From the NCBI GenBank assembly GCA_037893245.1, contig JBAIAA010000533.1, positions 372,001-436,000 on the forward strand: 64,000 nt of DNA, in the 5' to 3' direction. Positions within the stretch are counted from its first letter, which is position 1. Every line of letters begins with the position of its first letter. Made by a program: the position numbers and the translations under genes. This DNA is from Crossaster papposus. Its lineage: Eukaryota; Echinodermata; Asteroidea; Velatida; Solasteridae. Below the pieces are notes generated by a model. The model ran no database searches. It was not told the origin of the DNA and saw only the letters and a list, made by a program, of their open reading frames with translations. Positions 11,101-20,586 of the stretch are shown here, piece by piece.

Positions 11101-14100
11101 TTTCCATATTTTAGACTTTACTCTCATTTTGTGGTGACGGGTGACATATGTCAGTCATGTATATATCCACTAACCTGCCCATACAGCGTGTGTAGCAACG
11201 AGTGCCCCGTCCGGTCAGCCACGGCACAGCAGCGATGGGCCTGTCCCCCCTTGCCATAGTCGTAACTCTGTCCGCCGAAGGCGCGCTGGTAAATCTTTCC
11301 CTCCTCGGTACGACTGAATGGCATGCCGTAATTCTCAAGCTTAACAACAACAACAACAACATAAATATAAAGGTAGGTTTGTCACATGGAAAAAACACAG
11401 CTGTTGTGGCTGTATTTTAAGTGTATTTGTTTTTGCGTGTTTTTGTTTTTGCGTGCATTTGTGTTTACGTGTTGTATTCTTTTCGTGTATTTTGTTTGCT
11501 TGTAGTTTATTTGTTTGTGGGTTTTTTTCGTGTATTTTTTTTTTTCTTGTATTTGTTTTTTGGGTGTATTTGTATTTTTTATTTTTTTTTGTTCATGCAT
11601 TTTTGTTTTCATGTACCGGTAGTTTTTTTTTGGTACTATTTTTTGGGGGGTTACTTTTTCTTTTTTTTTCTTATCCATAACATGTTCCTGTCTATGCATA
11701 CATACCAAGTATCCACCTAACTGAACTTGTAGGTTTATAGATATATAGAGATAGGGACTTGAAAAATGTACATATTCATTGTGATGTAACATGTATTTGG
11801 GTTGTGGTATTAACATGATACCAGCCGCATTGTTTTGACCAAACATTTTTTGTCATAAAAACAGCTTGTGGAAGGAAGGGGGGGGGGGGGGGGTGTTCTT
11901 TTGGATACCTCTATCACAGCTTTGGGTGCTTCTTCTGTCATGTAATGGATTGCATCTTGGTCTCCTAGCCAATCAGAGCCCTTGACTGTGTCGTACCTGT
12001 TCATGAATATTCAAACATGCTAATTAGATTAATACACATACATATACATACATAAAGCACATGGTTGTCGACATGATGAATGTATAACATACGGGTCTAT
12101 ATAGAAAGTGGCTACAGCCCTTCCCATAGGTGCGTGCATAATTTCTAGCCATAACCATTAAGTAATTCGGACACGGCCTTACGCGCTACGTCTGGTACCT
12201 GTACTCACATGTGCCACCTCCAGTTGTCTGGTTCCATGTTACCAAGTGCTGCATTGATGCCGCCCTGTCGAGAAATAAAAACCACCGATTAGCCTAACCC
12301 TCTCGGTTATTTTGGCTAGAAACCCTTTCACAACGCATTGTTTGTCAAAGTGACTTGGCTGCAGAGTGTAGCGAGATCTATCAGATTAGAAATCTCAACC
12401 TTTGCAGTTTTAAACGATACCTTTGACAGTTTACCCCTTCCTATTGGTCGAGAGCGGTCACGTGGCCGGTTTTAAACGGATGATAAAACACCGAGGCCAG
12501 TTTTAAACATTTTCCGATAAAAATATGGTCGCTTTACACTTTAAATTCGCTTTACATTTGTTGAAACCTCACAAGGCATGCGCAATACCACAAAACGAGT
12601 CCGTATTTTAGAGTCCTTAACCCTAACCACCCTGAGTGCATCAAAATCCATTTCCTGTTTGATGGATTCAGGATTCAGAAATTTAGGTGATGGACTGTGA
12701 TGGACTCTATGGAGAAACACACTGCAATTTATTGTATGCCACCATGGTATCCTGAATCCGCCAGAGTCCATCAACTTTTGCTGGTGGATTATTGATGGAC
12801 TCAGGATATCTCCAGTATGCATACTGGTTGAGTCTGATGGACTCAGGACACCAGCAGTTTTTGCAAACCAAACATGGTGGACTGTAGCGGATTCAGGATA
12901 CTTTCTAGAAAAAGCAGTGAGGGGTTAGGGTTAATTCACGATGTACCGGCAGCTTGCGTAACATCGCGCAGTACGTGGAACGAGCGCCAATGTCCATTTT
13001 AGGAGTTAGCTTACCTCCCAGACCGACCATGCGAGCGAGGATATTTTAGGAACATACCATAAATGTAACTAGAGGGGTGTTTCATTCACAAAATATGAAG
13101 TTATTGAAGTATTTTATCAAAATCGTTGGAAACTGATATTAAAAAATAATGATTTAGATGTCTTTTATCCGAAAGGTATTTATGAATGGGAATAAATGTG
13201 GTTGGCCGGTAGTATTAAACGTCTGTTAAAACCGGCGCATGGGCCTGAACATTGTTAATGCGTCCAGGCCCACGAGCCGGTTTTAACCAGTTCGCGCCGG
13301 GATTATTTTAACATCACCGAGCAGGCGCGCGGGATTCTTTTGAACGAAACTCGATCCGAAGTAGGTTCAGGCCGCCAGTACCGGGAAGCACACCCACGCA
13401 TTTCCGGGTTTGCTCTCTGCTAACAAACATTTCCGGCCTTGCTCGTGGCGTGTTTATGCGTCATCCGTTTTGAATCTAGGGAAAAACTTCGCGCTTATAT
13501 TCGTCATTCGGCGCAAACTGGTTAAAGGTAAATTTAAAACCAGCCAACCATACTTTGGGCTGAAGGACTGCGTACTACAGAATACTACTTAGTATTTTGT
13601 AGCACTGGGTCTCTCCGTGACTGATGATTGGGTGTGTACTGACAGAGTACAGATACTGCCAACTACAAAATACTAATAGTGGCAATACAGGTCAGTAATA
13701 CTTAACTGGCAAAAAATGCAGTAGTCCAGCCTTGACCCATTGCTGTGTCCCAAGTGACAATTTTTGCTGTAGAGTTTAGAACACTCTACACAGCATACAT
13801 GGGCCATGCACACTCAGCAAGCAGAGGGACCCAATGCTAAAAAGTACTACGAGTGCAATTAGGGGTGAAGTACCAAATACTAAAAATTACTACAGGCATT
13901 GCACACAAGTCAGTGAGAGTACTGCATACTACTTTTTACTACTAGTACATGTAGTAAAAAGTAGCATTAGGTAGGGTTAGGGTTAAAAGGATTTTTCTTA
14001 CCTGTGCAGCAACCGTGTGTGACCGTGTGGGGAAGAGTTTGGATACGCACGCCGTCTTGAACCCTTCGTGGGCAAGGCCGAAGGCGGCACGAAGCCCTGC

Positions 14101-17100
14101 GCCGCCGGCCCCGACGACCACTGCATCGTAGGTGTGGTCCACAACGGGGTAATCACGCGAAATCTGCAGGAGAATATTAACCCTGACCATCTAAAATCCT
14201 CCAAACTCCTCTTTGCAAATTGCAGAATTTTGCAGGATTGAGGGAACTTGAAAGTTGATGCATCGGAGGAATTTGCAGGATTGAGGGCGTTTAGTGTTTT
14301 ACCACTGGAGGATAATGCAGGATCCAGGGGCCAATTTCATAGCGCTGCTTATCAGTTAGCGGAAAAGTTGTGCTAACTTTAGCAAAAAAATTTGCTAACC
14401 TTAAGCGCTATTTCACGGCGTTTTTGTGCTAACGTTTGCGCGCGCATGGAGATTCTACTGTTACGTCACTGATTTAAGCAAATTTTTCCGCTAGGTTAAG
14501 CATGCCTTTTGCTGCGCTTACTGCTTACGGTCCCCATGAAATAGACAGAGGCTCGGTTAGCAGAAAATCGTGTGCTTAGCAGCGCTATGAAATTGGGCCC
14601 AGATCATAAGGCCTAAACTAATGCTGGATGATTTTGCAGGATTGAGGTTACTTGGGTATTTATTCAAATGAGGATTTTGGAGGATTGAGGTTATTTGTTA
14701 CTTTGTACTTTTAAACTGCTCATGTTCTATGTACATTTTCCATTGAGCTTCTGTCAAGGTGTAAGTTAGGTGTCAAGGATAGGAAACATTTGTATACCAA
14801 TGGACATGTGTGCAGCAGACCCTTGTTGCAATAGGGCACTTATAGCAGCTGTTTGTTCCATGTTTAACTGCTTTATAGCTTAATGGTAAACCCAATGCAG
14901 GATTTTGCAGGATTCAGGCAGTGGTCACCAGTAATAAATATTGGAGGATTTTATACGTTTTTGCGCACACCCTAGGGAGTTGGGAATAAGAGATTGATTA
15001 CACCCCATAATATAATATAATATAATGGTAGGGTGTTCAGGTAAAACATTATTCTTCCTCCAAAATGCTTAAACTATACACCAAATAAAAGGTCTTGATG
15101 AAAGAAATACAATGCTTTTTAAATCGAAAAAATCGGATAATTAGTTTTTGAGAAATCCTGTTTTATTTGATTAAATTCACCCCATTCGATGAAGACGGTC
15201 CCTACATACATTATGTATATCCCTGAATGGCACCAAAACATGCCTCACACACGGCACGCGAAACGCGGAGCTCACACATACATTCGCGTAGCTGTCATGA
15301 ATCTAGCTTTACAAAGTACACTTTCCGCCCGAATCTACGCACATTAGAGACTTAAAAATAACAGGTATAGTAGACAAGACAAGTAAACTTTATGTAAATG
15401 ATAACTCCTACCTTGAATTTTGAGGATTGCACCTCAACAAATTGAGTTTATTTTTACTTTTTTCGTAACTTTCGTTCTAAATTGTTTTTTCGGGATCGAG
15501 TAAACACTAACGTGTTCAGTACCCCTTCGGGATCAAAATGAAACCCGTTTCAACTGTCAATCCGGGGTTCGGAAATCGCGCGGAGTTAAAACTCCACGAG
15601 ATTTACGGGAAAAATCTGGGGCCGAACGCGTGGACGCGTGGATCGGTTTTTCTCAGGAAAAGTTGGGCGGAACAAAAGGGCTTCATTCACAAAAAGTATA
15701 AGCTGTCGTACATCCACCCTACTGATATTTTATGTGCATTATTCGATAGCTGAAAGTCAGGGGTTTCAAATGAAGGTTTTACTTGCAGTTTCTGACATAG
15801 AAAAGTCGTACAATTTGGGGGATAAACATTGGTTAGATTTTCGGCGCACGGACAGTCTGTGTGTGGATGTCTTCAGTCGCGGTGAGTGACCTGAACACCC
15901 TAATAATGGTAACATATTGTTAGCGATTTTAAATCCAGATAATTTGTGTTTTTTGTTTGTTTACTTTCGAAATTGATTCAGAATGAAATTGCGATGCCCA
16001 GACGAAATCCAAAGAGATTTCAGAAATTGCTGTATTCGCCCAAGCCTAACCCCAACCTGATTCCCCTATATACTTACCGATCTAGTTTTAACAGTCCCTT
16101 CTGTTTGTCTCCCCTCGATGGTGAAATGGAACGGTCTGACACCAAGTGATGATGATGGGGTGACCTTCACATGGCAAAGAATTGTTAAAACATTATTCAT
16201 AAATACCTGGGACAGTTTAGGCATTCCTATTGGTCGAGAGCCCGTCACGTGGCCGGTATTAAACAGACGATAAAGACATGGCTGGAAGTGTTTAAACATA
16301 GCTGGAATCACCATTCCGTCCCCAGGGCTCACTTTATTTCCAATCCTGAACCGTACCTCGTCTCCAATAATAAGAGCGGGTAGTGTTGAGCGCGTACAGC
16401 TTGACACCTTGGGAACGAGGTTGCCAATGAAAGTAATAGTCTGGTTCACAGTAAATACGCTTTATTGCATGTATTGTGTAGAGAGCGACAGAGGCGGAAA
16501 CATGTCATTTGACGCAGACAGAATGGCGAAACACCGAAATTTACTTGCGACAATTTTCCGGGATTTTCGGGGCTTTTTGGGCTGAATTTTACAAAAAAGG
16601 TATTTATGAATGGGAATAAATGTGTGTTCGGTCGGTATTAATCACTCTGTTTAATACCTCTTGGAGTCTGGGTGCTGATAATTACCCTCGCCTTCGGCTC
16701 GGGTAATTATCAGCACCCAGACTCCAATCGGTATTAAACAGAGTGATTAAAACCTCTCGAACACACATTTATTCCCTTAATAATAACAATTGGAAATGTT
16801 CCCAAGTCCCAGATTCATGTACAATGGTACAAGCAACAATATTCACACACACAAAGATAGTTCAATAATCATTAATCACCATTCATTAACTTTGTACCGT
16901 ATTCTTTCTAAGTTTTTGAAAATTTGAATATTAATCGCTCATAACACAGTTTTGAATACCAAATACTAAATTATTCGAAAATTAACAGCCCTAATAAAGG
17001 GGTTGCATTAATTAATGTCACGCGCGCTACGCGTACGCGCTAATTGCACTAGCAACCGGGCCGAGCGGCCATTTTTGAGGTCAAACAAAGTGCAGACGGT

Positions 17101-17596
17101 ACATTACCGTGATTACGCAAAGACTTCATTGGAGGCGCTGTCGTAAAGTGTGACATGCATGTGACGTCATATGCATGAATTTTATTAGTAATTGGAAAAA
17201 TGTTGAAAAGACAAGTGAAAGCATGGAAAGGACTGGGAAACATTCCCAATTTTGTTAGCAAATACTCTTCATAGACTTTGTACACAAACGCAGAAGTGGC
17301 GTGAAGATAATATTCGCGTAGTTTGACAAACATTGGAAATGTTTAGGTGGTTGGAACGCACGTACCCCTGGCATACCTGGGATACACATGTATTTTGTAA
17401 TAAGAACTTAAAGAAGGGAGAGGGTGCCGGTGGTGTACATTCTCGTTGGAGACCGTGTCCGTGAACTGGCAAAATAAACAAAAGTGACTTCGTCTTCGGG
17501 GGGGGGGGGGGAGAATTAGGCCATACTCACCGATTTCGATAAATTACCAAGTAAATTGACACCCGTTCGGCAAGGTAACCTCAGAATCGAAGCCAT
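7998..17596 (-). CDS. SDHA: Succinate dehydrogenase flavoprotein subunit, first seven coding exons (frameshifted, 3' part not found)
   Basis: SDHA is the FAD-bearing subunit of mitochondrial complex II; it oxidises succinate to fumarate in the matrix and passes electrons to the iron-sulphur subunit. Seven exons join in phase: 17531-17596, 14002-14163, 12209-12264, 11909-11996, 11175-11339, 9560-9728 and 7998-8122. Together they match the family from the targeting peptide through the Rossmann motif [13 protein letters not shown], the FAD-histidine motif [32 protein letters not shown] and EFVQFHPTG. Exon 6 has a 20-bp duplication that breaks the frame. The rest of the protein (starting near GAGCLITEGCRGEGG in known SDHA) is absent from 1-7997. 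The gene lies about 2.9 kb downstream of the HYR gene on the same strand. Confidence 0.88.
8425..8916. repeat. Word-rich intron patch bracketed by CCCTAA/TTAGGG motifs
   Basis: Left edge CCCCCTAACCCCTAAC (8425-8440), right edge GGGGGTTAGGGTTA (8903-8916). Between them a loose word near GTTTGGCAGGTTTGGTACC recurs several times. It lies in SDHA intron 6. Confidence 0.45.
9015..9530. mobile_element. MITE with TAGCCCTGTTCGCACTGG ends
   Basis: Terminal inverted repeats TAGCCCTGTTCGCACTGG (9015) and CCAGTGCGAACACGGCTTA (end 9530), with further internal copies of the GTCCAGTGCGAACAG word on both strands. About 515 bases, no ORF of note, in SDHA intron 6. Confidence 0.75.
9560..9728 (-). pseudogene. 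SDHA: SDHA exon 6 with 20-bp tandem duplication (frameshift)
   Basis: The exon should encode [20 protein letters not shown] and onward to [14 protein letters not shown]. Instead the 20-mer ATACTCGCAGTCATAACGTA (plus strand) occurs twice in a row, at 9685-9704 and 9705-9724. The exon is 169 bases where the neighbouring phases need 149. Reading through gives a TGA stop at codon 24 of the exon. Splice sites are intact and the rest of the exon is well conserved, so the change looks recent. It may be a null allele, a young pseudogene or an assembly error. Confidence 0.9.
10037..10488. mobile_element. MITE with GATTTCTTATTCC-type inverted ends
   Basis: GGAGCATCGAAATCAGGAAT near 10052 is inverted at the right end (ATTCCTGATTACGATGGAGC, near 10462), with GGTCACATA/TGTGACC outer bases. 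It abuts the next MITE and shares its CACATATGTG junction. SDHA intron 5. Confidence 0.6.
10488..11151. mobile_element. MITE family 1, copy 1 (ATATGTGACCTGTCACC ends)
   Basis: Left end ATGTGACCTGTCACCGCA, right end TGTGGTGACGGGTGACATAT, inverted. The whole sequence matches the copy at 27358-27990 in the same orientation. Shared short open frames are not convincing genes. SDHA intron 5. Confidence 0.75.
11175..11339 (-). CDS. SDHA: SDHA exon 5
   Basis: A 165-base phase 0-0 exon encoding [40 protein letters not shown] and [15 protein letters not shown]. These are core family motifs. The acceptor TTAAG is preceded by a (GTT)n tract in place of a classical C/T tract. Confidence 0.92.
11340..11908. 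other. SDHA intron 4 with T/G-rich low-complexity tract
   Basis: About 11415-11680 is a T-rich run with recurring TTTTTGCGTGTATTTG-like words, which gives misleading Phe/Cys/Val reading frames. (AAC)n lies at 11343-11360 and a G-run at 11879-11893. No exon seen. Confidence 0.6.
11909..11996 (-). CDS. SDHA: SDHA exon 4
   Basis: An 88-base exon encoding [20 protein letters not shown] followed by EEAPKAVIE. It matches the strongly conserved [19 protein letters not shown] block. The intron right after the donor carries a G-run near 11879-11893. Confidence 0.93.
12209..12264 (-). CDS. SDHA: SDHA exon 3
   Basis: A 56-base exon encoding [18 protein letters not shown] plus two bases of a Met codon, with donor GTGAGT and acceptor CGACAG. 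It directly follows the flavinylation motif of exon 2 and matches the conserved [18 protein letters not shown] segment. Confidence 0.92.
12617..12934. repeat. Word-rich intron patch bracketed by TTAACCCTAACC / GGTTAGGGTTAA
   Basis: Left TTAACCCTAACCAC (12617) and right GGGGTTAGGGTTAA (to 12934) form a near-perfect inverted pair. Inside, GATGGACTCAGGAT and variants such as GTGGATTATTGATGGACTCA recur many times. SDHA intron 2. Confidence 0.55.
13560..13986. repeat. Word-rich intron patch (TACTAC/GTAGTA words)
   Basis: Recurring AGTACTAC, AATACTA, GTAGTAAAAAGTAG on both strands, ending in TAGGGTTAGGGTTAA at 13972-13985 just before the SDHA exon 2 donor. No matching left motif was found. Confidence 0.45.
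14002..14163 (-). CDS. SDHA: SDHA exon 2: FAD-binding Rossmann motif and flavinylation histidine
   Basis: A 162-base phase 0-0 exon. It encodes [20 protein letters not shown] (dinucleotide-binding GxGxxG) and ends [13 protein letters not shown]. The His in RSHTVAAQ is the residue that binds FAD covalently in this family. The acceptor is TCCTGCAG and the donor GTAAGA. Confidence 0.93.
14200..14960. repeat. Word-rich intron patch (TTGCAGGATTGAGG words)
   Basis: GGAGGATTTTGCAGGATTGAGG-like words (shown in part) recur near 14215-14330 and 14625-14700, again near 14900-14950, interrupted by the MITE at 14327-14600. SDHA intron 1. Confidence 0.5.
14327..14600. mobile_element. MITE family 2, copy 1 (GGGGCCAATTTCATA ends)
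   Basis: GGGGCCAATTTCATAGCGCT at the left and AGCGCTATGAAATTGGGCCC at the right are inverted. About 274 bases, inserted within a word-rich patch of SDHA intron 1. Confidence 0.82.
15029..15902. mobile_element. hAT-like MITE, about 874 bp
   Basis: 14-bp perfect terminal inverted repeats TAGGGTGTTCAGGT, flanked by a direct ATAATGG (15022-15028 and 15903-15909). Ends of the YARNG type and a 7-8-bp target duplication fit hAT elements. No transposase seen. SDHA intron 1. Confidence 0.75.
16190..16790. mobile_element. MITE with ATTCATAAATACC ends and a 165-bp internal hairpin
   Basis: ATTCATAAATACC near 16196 and GGTATTTATGAAT near 16600 are inverted. The adjoining 16612-16776 is a long hairpin (GGGAATAAATGTG...CACATTTATTCCC) with an almost perfect 29-bp core around TGGAGTCTGGGTGCTGATAA. 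The CCTATTGGTCGAGAGC...TCACGTGGCCGG word is shared with about 12446 and, diverged, with 22715, and the GGTATTTATGAATGGGAATA end with about 13180, so the family has several partial copies. Confidence 0.65.
17489..17530. repeat. G-run next to the SDHA exon 1 donor
   Basis: A run of about 13 G lies within 20 bases of the exon 1 donor on the intron side. It is a C-run in the transcript. Confidence 0.6.
17531..17596 (-). CDS. SDHA: SDHA exon 1: start codon and mitochondrial targeting peptide
   Basis: ATG at 17596-17594 opens 22 codons ending at donor GTGAGT. The peptide [20 protein letters not shown] has Arg, Ser and hydrophobic residues and no acidic ones, as expected for an import signal. SKS joined to [10 protein letters not shown] of exon 2 lines up with the SDSIS-x-x-YPVVDH region of known SDHA, which supports direct splicing to exon 2 over a 3.4-kb intron. 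Human SDHA has a longer presequence. Confidence 0.78.
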
Positions 17597-18474
17597 TTTG
17601 TACTTAATTGTTGTGATTTTCTGCTTAACGTAGGCCTGGGCCGGATATTTGTGTACACAAACCTATGCAGTTTACATTCGTGATCCTGGGAGGTCAACTG
17701 ATTTAGTCTGGTTCCCGAAGAAGGATCAAATAATATATATTCCGTTCCACATATTCCAAATAGGTTTAAGACTTCAAAAATTTACGTATTGTGGTCACAG
17801 AGCGAAAGGGGGCGCTATTGATCTCCAGCATCACGGCCGGCCGACCGGCCGGCCGGACGCACGCGGGACGGACGCGCGGCGCGCGAGGCAGTCAGCGGAC
17901 GGATGATGACCAACATTAACGTCACAGAATTTTAATTGGAAAACATTTTTGAAAGATTTCTTTTAGAAACGAAATGTTCAGACACAACTTACAAGTGTGC
18001 ATCTTTTTCAGCATCATTTCTCAGGAACTCGCACTTTTGCACACAGATAAGTGTACTGTTGGGTACCGTCGTTAACCGTTTTTATAAAATGATTTTCCCG
18101 TTTGGTGTGTGCATAATGTCAGGTTCTTTAAGTTCAATGAACGAATTACAAAATATATATTTAATGTTTAATTAATAACGTGTTAGTCCACATTCTCATT
18201 CAATTAGACAAAAGTGCAACTCTATTGTGCCCCAGCTCTTTTTGACCTAAATTGCGTCCGTAAAATTACTGTCAGTAAATTTATAGTCGGTATTGATTGG
18301 TAAAATGCCAGAGTCGGCCTGTAGCTGGATTCTAGTGTTTTGTTGTGGAGTGGTTCAATCGAATAAAAAGTGCTCAGTGGTACGGTGAGTAAAATTGGGA
18401 CTTCTGTGTTTGTCGGGTATTATGACTGAATACCTTTCACACCGAACAATTAAGTTAATAATGGTCGTGTGCAT

Positions 18475-18530
<56 letters not shown>

Positions 18531-19312
18531 ATCATTTGTTCTAATCGACAAACTTTCACATGAGATAGACCAGTTTCCTAAAATAAAATAAAATATTATG
18601 CACGCATGCGCATAAATAGACCAAGAGAGGCAAGAAGTGAAATCGGCCCATTGGAATTGTACAGGCAAGGAGTCCAACAAGTTTTATTTTCTCTCAATTT
18701 CTCCAGGATTTGTTCCATTTGTTTTTGGAAAACTCGCGAATAGTCGACTAAACTAGTCCAACCATCGTACGCGTCGACTAGCGTGAGTTTGATCAGAATT
18801 AGTCGAACTATAGTTAACTACATAGTCTTTGATCGAACCACGATTGAACTTGCTCACACAATACATGCACGTAACTGCAACAGCGCCCCCTAGTGTTCAT
18901 TCAACCCTGATCTGGTCGTCAAACCAGAGGGGTTCAATACGATACGATTCTGCGTTTGCTTTCTACAGTAGACGAACTGAACTCGGTGAGCATAGATATC
19001 ATATCTGATAATGGCAGCCGAAGGACAAGACGTGTGTCGTATCAGCTCTCCGAGTTATAAAGAATTATGAAGAACGGCTTCCTCAACCAACTCGCCAATA
19101 GTATAGTTGGTAAAGAGGAGAGCTATGGATCGAATGATGTTGTTCGAATCTGACTATAGTTAACGTTTGTCTTTTCCTTCGACAAATGTTTTTTATGGGT
19201 TTTTAACCATAGAATTTGAGGTTGAAGGGAAAACCGTGTTATAAGTGCCTTAACAAATACAAGAACCGCTACACTGGTATGGTTTTTAGCGACTTCCTCA
19301 GTGTATAGACGA
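17597..19312. other. Intergenic region between the HYR gene end and SDHA start
   Basis: No splice-supported exon was seen. It probably holds the SDHA promoter. 17836-17885 is GC-rich with a CCGGCCGACCGGCCGG palindrome and GCGCGGCGCGCG. A 55-base C run spans 18476-18530. TAGTCGAC-type words cluster near 18740-18840. Confidence 0.45.
18476..18530. repeat. C55 homopolymer
   Basis: Fifty-five consecutive C on the plus strand. Other long C/G runs lie at about 4439-4470, 7189-7221, 21848-21876, 21901-21914 and 30114-30133. Confidence 0.95.
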
Positions 19313-19549
19313 TGTGCCTCTGTTTACATCTGTATTCAAATGTGCCCGTCAATATGCGCACGCATCATGTTTTACATAAATTTGGTTAAGAGATGACATC
19401 AGAGGTCACATAATTCAAAGGCGATCTGACCTGCGACGTCACTCTCTTTAAGCAAATGTTATGTAAAACACGATTGGTGCGCATCCGACTGCCGGGCACA
19501 TTTGAATGCAGATGTAAACACGTGACGTCAGAGGGCACATCGTCTATAC
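19313..19549. mobile_element. MITE with GTATAGACGATGTGCC ends
   Basis: GTATAGACGATGTGCCTCTG at the left and GAGGGCACATCGTCTATAC at the right form an imperfect palindrome that continues inward (TTTACATCTG/CAGATGTAAA, GTTTTACATAA/TTATGTAAAAC). It lies just beyond the HYR gene 3' end. Confidence 0.78.
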
Positions 19550-19922
19550 GGATTCCATGCGAGCCGAAATTTCAAATGGTAGCCTTTGATACAGACTTCT
19601 TACGATTTTGAATAATTCTTCTTGCTTTAAGCAAAACAAAGATGCAGACAATTAAAAAAAGGATATGTTAAAATCGTTGCCTTTAATTCGTTTCCTCGAG
19701 CCCAATTACCTACATTTCGTAGTATTAAAACCGAAGCAAATAAACACTATAGTCTTAAAAATAATTCAGTATTGAATTAGTTAAAAAATACAAATCGATT
19801 GCGACTAAGTTCAAAGTACAAACAATAGTATAAAAGTGGCAACCAGGTATACACTGTATATCTTAGAAGATGACACGTCTGTGTAATAAAAAAGTTTAAT
19901 TCTAAAAATATTATTCTTAACA

Positions 19923-20541
19923 TTTATTATTATTTATATCAGATAAAAAAACCCACATATTTCAGTCTTGATAAAAACTAGTTCAGGCGCAAAAGGATTT
20001 AAACGCCACTTAATGAAATCTATAGTAGCTATTTTAGAACCTATATAAAAAAGTGCACCATGTTAAAATAAATTGATTTACCAATATAAAATGTATAAAT
20101 AAAACTTTAACAAGATCAAAGTTTGTTTTAAACAAACAATTTAAAAAAAAATCATAAAAGATGTCAGGGTTTCTAATAATACACCACCTCAAACCCGTTA
20201 AAACATTCCCCTCTTCATCGTAGAATCCGAAGTATAGTTTATAAACCAAAGTACTACCTTTTTTAGAGCATTGCTAAATCTAGAGAGCAACACGGCAGAC
20301 ACAACAAAAACGTGACAAAATGGGCATTAATTGAGATGCGACTCCACCACAAACGAACACTTTAACTAGTAAGTAAGATTATTGGCAGCCATTGAGAAAA
20401 TGTCCCACAAAAAGATAATCGTTGATAGTGTTATATATTGAAATGTTCCCAGTAATAAAAATCACTTGTTGCTTTAGAATAATTAAACAAGAAATTATTT
20501 TAAAAAAAGCTCCGACTTTTACAATCCTTGTTGCAGTCATG
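19923..20541 (-). other. Probable 3' UTR of the HYR gene
   Basis: AT-rich sequence after the stop at 20542. The first clear minus-strand AATAAA hexamer I noticed reads as TTTATT on the plus strand at 19923-19928. The end point is a guess from that motif. Confidence 0.3.
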
Positions 20542-20586
20542 CTAATATCTGCGGTGTCGTCTATCGGCATACAAGTTACGTTCCAT
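20542..20586 (-). CDS. Terminal exon with stop codon
   Basis: A 45-base stretch of coding sequence after a strong acceptor (TTTTTTTTCCAG), separated from the previous exon by a 1.96-kb intron. It encodes MERNLYADRRHRRY followed by TAG at 20544-20542. Entry phase 0 fits the preceding donor. The basic, tyrosine-ended C-terminus has no familiar PDZ ligand. Support is splice site plus phase only, so the exact terminal exon is less sure than the others. Confidence 0.6.
   Translation of the reverse strand: MERNLYADRRHRRY

Noticed and set aside
11421..11720. Phe/Cys/Val-rich open frame
   Set aside because: Translation of a T/G-rich low-complexity tract inside an SDHA intron.
16310..16449. Possible extra SDHA exon in intron 1
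   Set aside because: Has donor-like GT sites, but the peptide does not match the SDHA N-terminus, and exon 1 joins exon 2 in phase with a good family match.
18700..18860. Cluster of TAGTCGACTA-like words as an origin or attachment site
   Set aside because: Words are degenerate and irregular, and no partner site or associated gene is present.
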